NCBI RefSeq assembly: GCF_014132155.1
Contig: NZ_BLJQ01000012.1
Coordinates: 1 to 45,169, forward strand
Reading direction: 5' to 3'
Source of the DNA: Gluconobacter sp. Gdi
GTDB taxonomy: Bacteria > Pseudomonadota > Alphaproteobacteria > Acetobacterales > Acetobacteraceae
DNA length: 45,169 nucleotides
Positions 29,280 to 37,536 of this stretch are shown here, one piece after another (positions within the stretch are counted from its first letter, which is position 1; each line of letters starts with the position of its first letter). Under the pieces are notes generated by a model, which worked only from the letters and a program-made list of their open reading frames with translations, was not told the origin of the DNA and searched no databases. A program made the translations under genes and the position numbers.

Positions 29280-31370
29280 ATGGCAACCGCCGTTTCCAAA
29301 ATCGCGCTCAGTTCCTCGCGTGACATTCCGTTCAACAAGCTGGTCCTGTCCCAAGCCAATGTCCGGCGTGTGAAGTCCGGTCTTTCGATCGATGAACTGG
29401 CCAAGGATATCGAGCGCCGCGGGCTGTTGCAGAGCCTGAATGTCCGCCCCGTCCTCGACGACAGCGGGGCCGAGACCGGCACCTACGAAGTCCCGGCTGG
29501 CGGGCGACGTTTTCGCGCGCTCGAACTGCTGGTGAAGCAGAAGAAGCTGAACAAGACCGCCCCGGTGCCCTGCGTCGTGCGCGAGGCAGGATCGTCCATA
29601 CTCGCCGAGGATGATTCTCTCGCCGAAAACGTCCAGCGCGTGGCCCTGCATCCGCTGGATCAGTTCCGGGCCTTCCGCGACATGCTCGAAAAAGGCATGT
29701 CCGAGGAGGAAATCGCGGCGGCGTTCTTCGTGCCGGTCACGGTCGTCAAGCAGCGTCTACGCCTGATGAGCGTCTCCGAAAAGTTGCTGGACGTCTACGA
29801 ACAGGATGGCATGCGGCTTGAGCAACTCATGGCGTTTTCCATCAGCGATGATGCGGCGCGTCAGGAGCAGGTCTGGGAAATCGTCGCCCAGAGCCATAAT
29901 CGCGAACCTTACGTCATCCGGCGGATGCTGACCGAAAAGACCGTCCGGGCGTCGGATGCCCGTGCGCGGTTTGTTGGTCTGGACGCCTATGTCGCGGCAG
30001 GCGGCCATGTCATGCGCGATCTGTTCGAGGACGATGATGGGGGCTGGCTGCAGGATCCCGCTATCCTCGATCGTCTCGTGATAGAGAAACTACAGGCAGC
30101 CGCCGAGGAGGTCAGGGCCGAAGGCTGGAAATGGGTCGAGACAGCCCTGTCGTTCCCCTGGGGGCACACCCGCCATCTGGTCGAGATCGACGGGACGCCG
30201 GCGCTGCTGTCCGAGGACGAGGCCGCGCGTCTGGCCGCCCTGCGTGCGGAGCAGGAAACCATAGAAGCGGAATACGCCGAGGCCGACGAACTGCCCGACG
30301 AAATCGATCATCGCCTTGGCGAGATTGAACAGGCCATCGAAGCCCTTGAAACCCGTCCTGCAATTTTCGATCCGGGCGACATCGTGCGGGGAGGAGCCTT
30401 CGTCAGCCTCGACAGCGACGGCACCCTGCTGATCGAGCGCGGGTTTGCCCATCCGGAAGACCTTGAAGATGAAAACCTCTCCGACGCGCACGATCCTGCG
30501 GCAGCCCTGGAAGACGGCGCCACTTCCGAGGACCATGCTGACGACACGACTGCCGGCACGACGGGACAGCACACTGCGCCCGACGACGCCGAAGACGAGG
30601 ATGATCTCCGCCGCCCCATCCCGGATCGCCTGCTCTCCGAACTGACGGCGTGGCGGACACTGGCCCTTCGTGATGCGTTTGCCAGCAACCCCGATGTGGC
30701 GCTGACCGAATTCCTGCATACGCTCTGCCTCAGCCTGTTCCGCGACGATCGCAGCGGTGCCTGCCTCGAAGCCGGGGTGCGCGTTGTCGGGTTCCCGATC
30801 CAGGCGCCCGATCTGGGCAGCAGTCTGGCGGCCCATGCCCTGCGCGCGCGGCACGAAGGATGGAAGCAGGATCTCCCGCAGGACGAGGACGAACTCTGGG
30901 CGTGGCTGGATCGGCTGGATGAGACCAGTCGTTCGGCCCTTCTCGCGCACTGCCTCTCTTTCGGGGTGAATGCCCTGTTCGAGAAGGTCAATCCGCACGG
31001 GTCAGTTTCTCCGCGCGCGATTGAGCGCCGACTGGCCCGCAGCAACCGGCTGGCATCGGCCCTGCGCCTTGATCCGGTCGAGGCGGGCTGGCAGCCGACG
31101 GTCGAAAACTATCTCGGTCGCGTGACCAAGCCGCATATTCTGGACGCCGTGCGCGAAGCACGCGGTGAACAGGCGGCGGGGCTGATCGCGCATCTCAAGA
31201 AAGCGGATATGGCCCGTGAGGCGGAACGGCTGCTCGAAGGTTTCGGCTGGTTGCCCGAAGCACTGCGTGCGGGGCTGCCTGAGCATGCCGCGCCTGACGA
31301 GGAACAGAACCACACAGCGGAAGACGTGGAACTGCCGGCCTTCCTGAACGCCGAGATCGCCGCTGAATAA
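29280..31370 (+). CDS. Large ParB/RepB/Spo0J-like protein without a ParA partner
   Basis: A 696-aa protein. Residues about 15-120 form a ParB/sulfiredoxin-like NTPase domain (YEVPAGGRRFRALELL, then ENVQRVALHPLDQFRAF, the GxxRxR and ENxxR boxes); a helix-turn-helix KorB-like domain follows (MSEEEIAAAFFVPVTVVKQRLRL). The centre is acidic and probably disordered (about 395-450), and the C-terminal 230 residues are helical and unassigned. It is roughly twice the length of chromosomal ParB. No parA lies nearby, so a role in partition is doubtful; related large ParB-like proteins are common in alphaproteobacterial elements, where they may act as regulators. Confidence 0.88.
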   Translation: MATAVSKIALSSSRDIPFNKLVLSQANVRRVKSGLSIDELAKDIERRGLLQSLNVRPVLDDSGAETGTYEVPAGGRRFRALELLVKQKKLNKTAPVPCVVREAGSSILAEDDSLAENVQRVALHPLDQFRAFRDMLEKGMSEEEIAAAFFVPVTVVKQRLRLMSVSEKLLDVYEQDGMRLEQLMAFSISDDAARQEQVWEIVAQSHNREPYVIRRMLTEKTVRASDARARFVGLDAYVAAGGHVMRDLFEDDDGGWLQDPAILDRLVIEKLQAAAEEVRAEGWKWVETALSFPWGHTRHLVEIDGTPALLSEDEAARLAALRAEQETIEAEYAEADELPDEIDHRLGEIEQAIEALETRPAIFDPGDIVRGGAFVSLDSDGTLLIERGFAHPEDLEDENLSDAHDPAAALEDGATSEDHADDTTAGTTGQHTAPDDAEDEDDLRRPIPDRLLSELTAWRTLALRDAFASNPDVALTEFLHTLCLSLFRDDRSGACLEAGVRVVGFPIQAPDLGSSLAAHALRARHEGWKQDLPQDEDELWAWLDRLDETSRSALLAHCLSFGVNALFEKVNPHGSVSPRAIERRLARSNRLASALRLDPVEAGWQPTVENYLGRVTKPHILDAVREARGEQAAGLIAHLKKADMAREAERLLEGFGWLPEALRAGLPEHAAPDEEQNHTAEDVELPAFLNAEIAAE

Positions 31371-31388
31371 CCATTTCCCAACCACTCA

Positions 31389-31429
31389 GGGCCGTGATCC
31401 CGAGGTTCGCGGAGTCACGGCCCGCCCTT
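31389..31429 (+). terminator. Probable terminator after the ParB-like gene
   Basis: GGGCCGTGA (31389-31397) pairs perfectly with TCACGGCCC (31415-31423) across a 17-base loop and is followed by a short, interrupted T tract. The weak T run lowers confidence in intrinsic termination. Confidence 0.5.
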
Positions 31430-31461
31430 TCTTCCAACTGTATGATCCGATGGAGCTTGTC

Positions 31462-31962
31462 ATGTCAGAAACATCAGGCGTCCCCGCCACCCCTGAAGCT
31501 GCCCCGGTTGACTATACGCTGCGCTGGCAACGTCACGAAGCAGCGCAGAGAGATGCGGCGGTGCAGAACCGGCGGATTGTATTCGCCACACTCGCCCTTC
31601 ACGGCATCACCCAGGTCAAGGTCTCCTTTAATGGCGAGGGGGACAGCGGCCAAATAGAGGATATCACTGTCACGCCCGAAGACCAGGCCGACATTCTTCA
31701 GCGCGAAATTGCCATGAAGACCACGTCATGGCCCGATGCTGACGTTACCCAGGTGTCCGGCTCCCTCAACGATGCGATCGAGAATGTCTGTTACGACGCC
31801 CTTGCACAGACGCATGGCGGCTGGGAAAATAATGATGGCGCATATGGCGATATCATTTTTGACGTGCCTGAGCGAACCGTCACGCTTGAATTCAACGAGC
31901 GCTATACGTCCTCGGAATATTACGAACATAGCTGGACAGAGGAGGCCGACCATGGCGCATAG
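31462..31962 (+). CDS. DUF6878 family protein
   Basis: A 166-aa acidic protein. ATG 31462 has GGAG six bases upstream, preferable to the in-frame ATG at 31450. The pattern of LFNxxGDSGQIEDI-like strands (VSFNGEGDSGQIEDITV) and CYDALAQTHGGWENNDGAYGDIIFDV is what I associate with DUF6878. Function is unknown. It overlaps the next gene by 11 bases and is found with DUF932 and ParB-like genes in related elements. Confidence 0.75.
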   Translation: MSETSGVPATPEAAPVDYTLRWQRHEAAQRDAAVQNRRIVFATLALHGITQVKVSFNGEGDSGQIEDITVTPEDQADILQREIAMKTTSWPDADVTQVSGSLNDAIENVCYDALAQTHGGWENNDGAYGDIIFDVPERTVTLEFNERYTSSEYYEHSWTEEADHGA

Positions 31963-32314
31963 TTATCATCATGCCCTCTCTTCCGTGCGGCAGTGGGGTG
32001 GAACGGTAGACGATTTCCTGCCAATTCATGACTTCTTCGACGAGTCCAAGCGGATATCGGCAGACTTCCGTCACAGGGCCTTGCGGCATCATGCTGAAGG
32101 GATCTACCTCGCGGAGCGGATATTTGGTGTCACCCTTACGCTTTCAACGGGCAGGGTCGTGCCCGTCCGGCTGATCGGTGAGCAGCATATGCGCGAAGAT
32201 TTCGGCTTTATCCCGAGTTTTGTAGACTGGCTGAAGGAAATCCGGCCGCAACCGTGGATGGGACGGGCGAAGTCTCCGCATCAGATGCTGGAGACCGACC
32301 TCGACAACTCATGA
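31952..32314 (+). CDS. DUF6915 family protein
   Basis: A 120-aa protein starting MAHSYHHALSSVRQWGG, with GGAGG eight bases before the ATG. The N-terminal His-rich helix and the ADFRHRALRHHAEGI segment resemble DUF6915. Its HEDFGFIPSFVDWL-like C-terminal segment reads EDFGFIPSFVDWL. It is translationally coupled to the DUF6878 gene. No function is known. Confidence 0.75.
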   Translation: MAHSYHHALSSVRQWGGTVDDFLPIHDFFDESKRISADFRHRALRHHAEGIYLAERIFGVTLTLSTGRVVPVRLIGEQHMREDFGFIPSFVDWLKEIRPQPWMGRAKSPHQMLETDLDNS

Positions 32315-32353
32315 TAACGTTCTGAACACTCTATTATTCTCTATGGTCATGAC

Positions 32354-32385
32354 GCGGCTTTCGGTCTCCGGAAGCCGCATTTTTT
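32354..32385 (+). terminator. Rho-independent terminator
   Basis: An 11-bp stem, including one G:T pair, joins 32354-32364 to 32368-32378 with a TCT loop, and is followed by six T (32380-32385). It would end transcription of the ParB-DUF6878-DUF6915 unit. Confidence 0.85.
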
Positions 32386-32463
32386 CATGTTGGTCATGCC
32401 CTGAAGAGGGAGAGGGCGGCTTCGCCTTTTGTGCCGAATATCCGGCGCAAGAGGAGAGTTTCC

Positions 32464-33651
32464 ATGACCATGACCGTTCTTCCTTCAGCCCGTCCCGCCA
32501 GCGGGTTTCGTATTGATCCTTCCCGTGGCCGGGTTGACCACCGTGTGGCGTCCGAGTGGTATTCCCGGCCCGATGACGAGCGTTATCTCTCACTCGCTGA
32601 TCTGCACGCGGCGACCCTGAGCCGTGCGGAACGGGCGACAGCGCGCACGGTGGAGAGCCGCGCCATCCGCGTGGACGCGTCACGCGACAACGCCGAGCGG
32701 CTGACCCTGTCTGTCCCCGGCCAGAGTGCGCCGGTTGCGCCGACCCATTGGTCTTTCGGGCAACTGTGCAGCCTTGTTAGCGCGCCGTCGTCTTACCTGC
32801 GTAATCTTCCGGCTCCGCTAGCCGCGATCAACTTACAGCATGGGTTGCTGTCCCATCGGGCGGAACTGGTCAAGACGCTGGAGACCGGCGACGGCCGTGT
32901 CGAATTGCGGGCCGTGACCGGGCCGGATTACGGCCGGATCTGGGACCACGAGCTTGTGGGTGCGGTGCGAAAAATTGCCGGTAATGGAACAGGGGATACG
33001 AACTGGAAAGTACCGGGTGTCATTGACTGGGCGACCATGACCCATAATCCGCATGTGGACATCACGAAGGAAACCACAACCCTGTATGCCTCGGACAGGG
33101 ACGTTTTCCTGTTTCTCGTCGATGATACGCATCCGATCGAGGCGGGACGGCTGCCAAATGGCGATCCTGATCTTTTCTTCAGGGGGTTTTACGCATGGAA
33201 TTCCGAAGTCGGTAGCAAAAGCCTCGGTATTGCCTCTTTCTACTTGCGCGGTGTGTGCCAGAACCGGTTGATCTGGGGGCAGGAAAATCTGCAGCAGATC
33301 ACGATCCGGCACAGCAAGTTTGCGGCCTCCCGCTTTGTCCAACAGGCTGCACCTGCGCTGCGGAATTTCGCAAACGCCAGCACAGCATCGTTCGTTTCCG
33401 GAATTCAGGAATCACGCAAGCAGATCGTAGCCCGTGACGAGGACGACCGCGAGCGTTTTCTGCGCCGACAGGGCTTCTCGAAACCCGAGACGGCGAAAAT
33501 CATCGAGACGGTCCTGCATGAGGAAGGCCGGCCACCGGAAAGCGTGTTCGATTTCGTGCAGGGTATTACGGCCTTTGCCCGCACAAAGAGCAATCAGGAC
33601 ACGCGGCTCGATCTGGAAGGCAAGGCCCGCAAGCTCATGGAGCGGGTCTGA
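32464..33651 (+). CDS. DUF932 family protein
   Basis: A 395-aa protein with the DUF932 domain across about residues 90-370 (HWSFGQLCSLVSAPSSYLRNLP; GFYAWNSEVGSKSLGIASFYLRGVCQNRLIWG). ATG 32464 has GAGGAG seven bases upstream; the in-frame ATG at 32431 has none. DUF932 proteins are widespread on plasmids and phages and have been linked to DNA metabolism, but no reaction is established. It stands between two terminators, so it is probably its own transcription unit. Confidence 0.9.
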   Translation: MTMTVLPSARPASGFRIDPSRGRVDHRVASEWYSRPDDERYLSLADLHAATLSRAERATARTVESRAIRVDASRDNAERLTLSVPGQSAPVAPTHWSFGQLCSLVSAPSSYLRNLPAPLAAINLQHGLLSHRAELVKTLETGDGRVELRAVTGPDYGRIWDHELVGAVRKIAGNGTGDTNWKVPGVIDWATMTHNPHVDITKETTTLYASDRDVFLFLVDDTHPIEAGRLPNGDPDLFFRGFYAWNSEVGSKSLGIASFYLRGVCQNRLIWGQENLQQITIRHSKFAASRFVQQAAPALRNFANASTASFVSGIQESRKQIVARDEDDRERFLRRQGFSKPETAKIIETVLHEEGRPPESVFDFVQGITAFARTKSNQDTRLDLEGKARKLMERV

Positions 33652-33685
33652 TCTTCCAGCTGCATTTTTCATCGTTGCCTTTGCG

Positions 33686-33712
33686 AAAGCCCGGATTTGT
33701 TCCGGGCTTTTT
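33686..33712 (+). terminator. Rho-independent terminator after the DUF932 gene
   Basis: AAAGCCCGGA (33686-33695) pairs perfectly with TCCGGGCTTT (33701-33710) over a five-base loop and runs into a five-base T tract. It ends the DUF932 transcript just before the next small operon. Confidence 0.88.
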
Positions 33713-33731
33713 CTGTATGGAGGGTCCGAAA

Positions 33732-34142
33732 ATGGCCGATTATTTTACGCATTTCTCCTGCCTTCTCGACGTAAGAACACATGAAAACGCGCTCAAAGCG
33801 CTGGAACTCTATCGGAACGAGACGGAGGATGAAGATGGTTTTTGTCTCTCTGACGGGTTCTCCCTTCTGCTGTCTAGGGAAGGCTCTTCTGAATTGTGGA
33901 TCCATGATGAGTCTGGCGGCGACCCGGAATGCGTCATCGCATTCGTGCTGAAATGCGCGGAAGCGTTTTCACTCTCCGGTTTGTGGGGAATGGAGTATGC
34001 AAATACCTGTTCGCGTCCCCGTCTCGACGCTTTCGGGGGTGGCGCGCATCTCATTGATCTTGGGGCGGGTAAATCCGTCGGCTGGACCAGCACCAACGAG
34101 TGGCTGGCCGGTGCTCTCGAAGGAGATGATCCTGATGCCTGA
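33732..34142 (+). CDS. Unrecognised protein, 136 aa
   Basis: GGAGGG eight bases before ATG 33732 sets the start; a longer frame from 33675 would overlap the terminator. The protein is acidic with no membrane segment or signal peptide. Features are LSREGSSELWIHDES, an Asp/Glu-rich first half and GAHLIDLGAGKSVGW near the end. I do not recognise a family. It overlaps the next gene by eight bases, so the two are cotranscribed. Confidence 0.7.
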   Translation: MADYFTHFSCLLDVRTHENALKALELYRNETEDEDGFCLSDGFSLLLSREGSSELWIHDESGGDPECVIAFVLKCAEAFSLSGLWGMEYANTCSRPRLDAFGGGAHLIDLGAGKSVGWTSTNEWLAGALEGDDPDA

Positions 34143-34779
34143 GATCCTCTCCGTCACCGTTTATCAGATCGATGAACTGTCCGCTGCCGCTCGCGAAAAA
34201 GCCCGTTGCTGGTATCGGGATACTCTGGACGCTTTTCCCTGGTGGGATGCTGTCTATGAGGACTTTCTGCGCATATGCGCCGTAATCGGGGTGGACGTTG
34301 CGACGGTATCACGGCGTTCGACAGGCCCGTCCAGCGTATGCGATCCCTGCATCTATTTCCGGGGGTTTTCCAGTCAGGGGGACGGCGCCTCGTTCGAGGG
34401 TGTCTACAAATATGCGCCGCGTGCGTCCCATAAAATCCGTCAGTACGCGCCGCAGGACGAGGCGCTTCATGCCATTGCAGACCAGCTAACTGCGCTCCAG
34501 AGGTGGAATTTCTACCAGCTGACCGCGCGGATTACCCAACGCGGCCTCTATTACCATGAATATACGATGCGGATCGACGTCAGTCGCGACAGCCCGTCGG
34601 ATCAGGATATGACGGCTGACGCGGAGGAAGGGGTTACCGAGGCCCTGCGCGATCTGGCACGCTGGCTGTATCGTTCTCTTGAACGCGAATGGGACTATCA
34701 AACCACCGATGGGGTGATTGATGACGCCATCCGCGCCAATCGATATACGTTTACCGTAGGAGGAGACCGGTTTTCATGA
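34135..34779 (+). CDS. Unrecognised protein of the ParB/DUF932 block, 214 aa
   Basis: A soluble, aromatic-rich protein starting MPEILSVTVYQIDELSAAAREKARCWYRD, with AGGAG nine bases before ATG 34135. Similar proteins in alphaproteobacterial elements sometimes carry the database name 'antitoxin of toxin-antitoxin stability system'; I know no evidence for that role and no toxin lies beside it. It ends 16 bases from the convergent membrane gene. Confidence 0.7.
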   Translation: MPEILSVTVYQIDELSAAAREKARCWYRDTLDAFPWWDAVYEDFLRICAVIGVDVATVSRRSTGPSSVCDPCIYFRGFSSQGDGASFEGVYKYAPRASHKIRQYAPQDEALHAIADQLTALQRWNFYQLTARITQRGLYYHEYTMRIDVSRDSPSDQDMTADAEEGVTEALRDLARWLYRSLEREWDYQTTDGVIDDAIRANRYTFTVGGDRFS

Positions 34780-34795
34780 TTGGCAAAGATGCAAG

Positions 34796-35596
34796 CTAGA
34801 TACGTGGAGACAATAAATGCGCGAGACTGGAGAGCATGTGCCAAAAATGTATCCCGGATATTTTAGCCGAAAAATATCCCACCCCCCACACAGTAAGAGC
34901 GGCACGTAACAAAATAATAAAAGCGCATAGCAGAGGAGGAAATCCCTCCATAGATTTTGATGTAGTAAGTAAGCACAAGAATAAATAGAACTGAGATCCT
35001 AGGTATTTTATAAATCCAGAGAATGAGGAATATGTGTTGGACCACGCATTAAAATTAATGCCTCGGGCAAATATTTCTTGGCGTCGTATACGTCCTTTTT
35101 CCCACTGATTTTCTGTCGTTAATAGAAACTCGCGCGCGATAGCTGAAAGCGCATGGGCGAAGAAAAACATGTCCATGCCCATGATGATCATATTACCTGA
35201 TATGGAAGACCATTCCTGCGGCTGCGCAATATGAGGCAAGCAAAGGTAGAGCGCGATCGTGGTCAGGCCGCTCGTCAAGATGCCCCTGAAGAAGGGGCGG
35301 ATAAATTCAGGCCCCCCTCTGACGAGACCGTACCAGGTTCCGGCTGCAGCTACGGAGGCGACATAGACCCAGATCGGAAACTGGCCGCAATCCGGATGTT
35401 TGTCAGTCCACAGGAATGCCATAAGTGTAAGGACGGCGGGTGCGGTGACAGTTTCATCAACGGTTTCAGACCGCTTGCCAATGCGGAGCAGCCAACGGAC
35501 GATCCTGCCGGTTTTTCCTTTGGAAAAGTGATAATCTTTATCGTCGTTGTCTTTATTTCGGTCGTTTTCTATTTGGTTCGACATCGTTCTTTTCAT
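34796..35596 (-). CDS. Unknown multipass membrane protein of the AbiE-like cassette
   Basis: A 266-aa protein with a charged N-terminus (about 45 residues, Asp/Lys-rich) and then about six hydrophobic segments, near residues 50-62, 74-93, 99-120, 132-152, 200-215 and 222-245. I recognise no family. Its first 44 bases overlap the end of the AbiEii-like gene, so it is translated from the same message. Bases 34921-35040 are 44/120 G+C, far below neighbouring transfer genes, which marks recent acquisition. An internal ATG at 35584 is an alternative start. A role as membrane effector or as immunity factor is inferred only from the gene order. Confidence 0.7.
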   Translation of the reverse strand: MKRTMSNQIENDRNKDNDDKDYHFSKGKTGRIVRWLLRIGKRSETVDETVTAPAVLTLMAFLWTDKHPDCGQFPIWVYVASVAAAGTWYGLVRGGPEFIRPFFRGILTSGLTTIALYLCLPHIAQPQEWSSISGNMIIMGMDMFFFAHALSAIAREFLLTTENQWEKGRIRRQEIFARGINFNAWSNTYSSFSGFIKYLGSQFYLFLCLLTTSKSMEGFPPLLCAFIILLRAALTVWGVGYFSAKISGIHFWHMLSSLAHLLSPRI

Positions 35597-36536
35597 CTAC
35601 ATGATTTTCGGTTTCTTTAATGGCGGCATAGAGACTCTGTACTGACGCCATTGCCGTGTCGTAGGTGAAATGTTCGCCGTAAACCATGGATGCCTGAAAC
35701 CGATCGAAGGAATCACGACATTCTGAATTCGTCATAAGATAGGCTAACGCCTGTTCGGTGCCTGCCTCCGGGTCTGCGGCATACGCAGGGAACCACCTCT
35801 TAAACTGCTCTGCGTCACTGACCATGATCTGTCTGGCAAGTGTCGAGACGCGAGGCAGATCGAGATGGGGTAGGATGCAATGCAGGTCGTAGACGTGCCG
35901 GATCAGGAAGCGGTCATAAGCGTCTGTTTTCCGTCCTTCCAGATAACCTGCTGTCCGACGGGTCAGGGCCACGAATTTCTCTGCAGCGGTCTCGTCCACG
36001 GAAATGCAGGTGATCTGCTGTATCTCTGGTTCGCAATTCGTCGCCTCGCTGACGAACGACCGGACCGATCTTTCGACGGTCGGGAGAGCGGCGGGGGCAT
36101 ATGTCAGTTCGACGAGAAGGTGCGGGCGCAGTTCGACGTCTTCGCCCGTGCTGTCCGCATAGCTCAGCTCGGCGCAGATATAGTGGTTTTCATTTTTCGC
36201 GGAAATGACCGGATCGGGAAACCCGAGGTCTGCGGTGATTTTTCTGATGGTCTCCTTCAGGGCGCCCAGAATTTTCCGGGCCGCATTCTTACTCGACGGC
36301 AGCGGTGTAATCGCGATCTTCAGATCCACGTCTTCCGACATTCTGGCGACCAGCCGATGAGCACGAGCAAGGCACGTGCCGCCAGCAAAAACCAGACTTA
36401 TCCCTTGAGGGAGGTCCGTATGCTGAAGTGCTGCCAGCACCTCGACAACGCGGTAGTCCTTTTCCACGAGAGATGCTGATGACAGGTCAAGCGCATCGGC
36501 AACCTCAGCGAGCAGATCAGGCGTAAGGCTTTTCAA
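35553..36536 (-). CDS. AbiEii/AbiGii-like nucleotidyltransferase toxin
   Basis: A 327-aa protein if started at the TTG at 36536, which has GAGG six bases upstream; an ATG at 36650 would force 134 bases of overlap with the antitoxin gene and add a non-conserved tail. The core motifs are EKDY (25-28), GGT (52-54) and SEDVD (67-71), the DNA-polymerase-beta-like signature of AbiEii. AbiEii-family enzymes act in type IV toxin-antitoxin systems by transferring nucleotides, in some cases to tRNA. It follows the DUF6088 gene with a 20-base overlap and is followed by the membrane gene. Confidence 0.88.
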   Translation of the reverse strand: MKSLTPDLLAEVADALDLSSASLVEKDYRVVEVLAALQHTDLPQGISLVFAGGTCLARAHRLVARMSEDVDLKIAITPLPSSKNAARKILGALKETIRKITADLGFPDPVISAKNENHYICAELSYADSTGEDVELRPHLLVELTYAPAALPTVERSVRSFVSEATNCEPEIQQITCISVDETAAEKFVALTRRTAGYLEGRKTDAYDRFLIRHVYDLHCILPHLDLPRVSTLARQIMVSDAEQFKRWFPAYAADPEAGTEQALAYLMTNSECRDSFDRFQASMVYGEHFTYDTAMASVQSLYAAIKETENHVDEKNDVEPNRKRPK

Positions 36537-36948
36537 ACCGCGCCTCGAGGTTTCGGTAGCGCAGTTTCCGGTTGAACCGGCTCTGGACTTCGAAGACCGG
36601 ATTGGCCTGAACCTGTGTCGTGCGTCCGTTATTGTACTGTTGGACCGCATCGGACTCCCGCCAGTTGACCTTCAGTTTGCTGAGAGTCTGACGTACGGCT
36701 CCATCAAAGCCGCCGCGGACGGCAAGCATCGGGCGACCAGTCAGGCCGTTCGTTTTCACGCGGGCGTAGACCCCGTAGCCCAGACGCGCGATCTCGCCTT
36801 CGACAATGAGCTGTCGAAGGGCTCTTTTGACACTGTCATATTCGCCAAGGTCGGCGAAGTCACGCGGCACGAAGACGTCGCTGCGTGCGCGGCGAATGCG
36901 TGTCTTCAGCCGATCTTTCAGTGTTCTGGTGCGACGTGGCTGGGTCAT
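36517..36948 (-). CDS. DUF6088 / AbiEi-like antitoxin
   Basis: A 143-aa protein beginning MTQPRRTRTLKDRLKTRIRR; ATG 36948 has GAGG five bases upstream, while the longer frame from 37014 would start inside a repeat region. The N-terminal winged helix-turn-helix contains DFADLGEYDSVKRALRQLIVEGEIARLGYGVY, as in AbiEi/DUF6088 antitoxins, which repress their own operon and counter the nucleotidyltransferase. It is the first gene of the cassette. Confidence 0.87.
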   Translation of the reverse strand: MTQPRRTRTLKDRLKTRIRRARSDVFVPRDFADLGEYDSVKRALRQLIVEGEIARLGYGVYARVKTNGLTGRPMLAVRGGFDGAVRQTLSKLKVNWRESDAVQQYNNGRTTQVQANPVFEVQSRFNRKLRYRNLEARFEKPYA

Positions 36949-36987
36949 GATGACCTCAATGGACCTCCCTGATGCTCCTGCACAGTA

Positions 36988-37025
36988 ACAGAAACAGGAC
37001 ATTCCGATCCACAAAAATAGGACAT
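36988..37025 (-). repeat. Two 15-bp direct repeats upstream of the AbiE-like operon
   Basis: On the minus strand ATGTCCTATTTTTGT (37025-37011) and ATGTCCTGTTTCTGT (37002-36988) match at 13 of 15 bases, 23 bp apart. They lie 40-77 nt before the antitoxin start. They may be operator sites for the antitoxin or the remains of an insertion-sequence end; neither can be decided here. Confidence 0.45.
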
Positions 37026-37062
37026 CCTGCTGTTTGTCAGGACCATCGGAGAGGGCGCGTTT

Positions 37063-37338
37063 TCAGTCGTTCAACGCGTCTTTCAGGGCCTTGGCGGGCG
37101 TAAACGTCAGCTTGCGGGAGGCAGCGATCTGGATCTTGTCACCGGTCGCCGGATTGCGTCCTTCCCGGGCCGGCACGTCCTTGACCTTGAATTTGCCGAA
37201 GTCGGGCAGGGAGATCTCCTCGCCTTTTTTGGCTGCGGCGGTCATCGCCTCCACGAGCGCATCGAGCACCTTGCGGGTGTCGGTCTTGCTGGCGTCGGTT
37301 GTCTCGGCGATCTGATCGACCAGTTCGGAAATTTTCAT
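37063..37338 (-). CDS. HU-family nucleoid protein
   Basis: A 91-aa histone-like protein, full length for HU/IHF. It begins MKISELVDQIAETTDASK, has the core SLPDFGKFKVKDVPAREGRNPATGDKI with the DNA-binding arm GRNPATG, and ends KALKDALND. AGAAGG precedes ATG 37338; the frame stays open upstream to 37605 but that extension is not HU-like. It is divergent from the methyltransferase-helicase gene. It may support recombination or relaxosome assembly, which is an inference. Confidence 0.95.
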   Translation of the reverse strand: MKISELVDQIAETTDASKTDTRKVLDALVEAMTAAAKKGEEISLPDFGKFKVKDVPAREGRNPATGDKIQIAASRKLTFTPAKALKDALND

Positions 37339-37536
37339 GTGCAATGCCTTCTGTAGGAATGGTTCAGGCGTAAGCCTCGCAAAACCGTTACGAAGAGATT
37401 GTGGCGGCTTCAAGCCCCGCGTGCCCCGGATGTGCGGCAGCGGAGAGGGAAAGGGTGGTTCTGAACCGGGTGGTTCCGGTGCGGGAGAGGGAGGCGTGCC
37501 GGGACCGTCCGTCTTTTTTCCCCGGAGACTTCCGTC
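37339..37536. promoter_or_regulatory. Divergent promoter region, HU and methyltransferase-helicase
   Basis: This spacer must contain both promoters. GGGTGGTTC occurs twice (beginning near 37454 and 37468), and the plus-strand gene has GGAG shortly before its ATG. No -35/-10 pair stands out. Confidence 0.35.

Noticed and set aside
37023-37030. CATCCTGC resembling an RP4-type nick site
   Set aside because: It is a single short match with no relaxase gene nearby and no surrounding inverted repeats of an IncP oriT.
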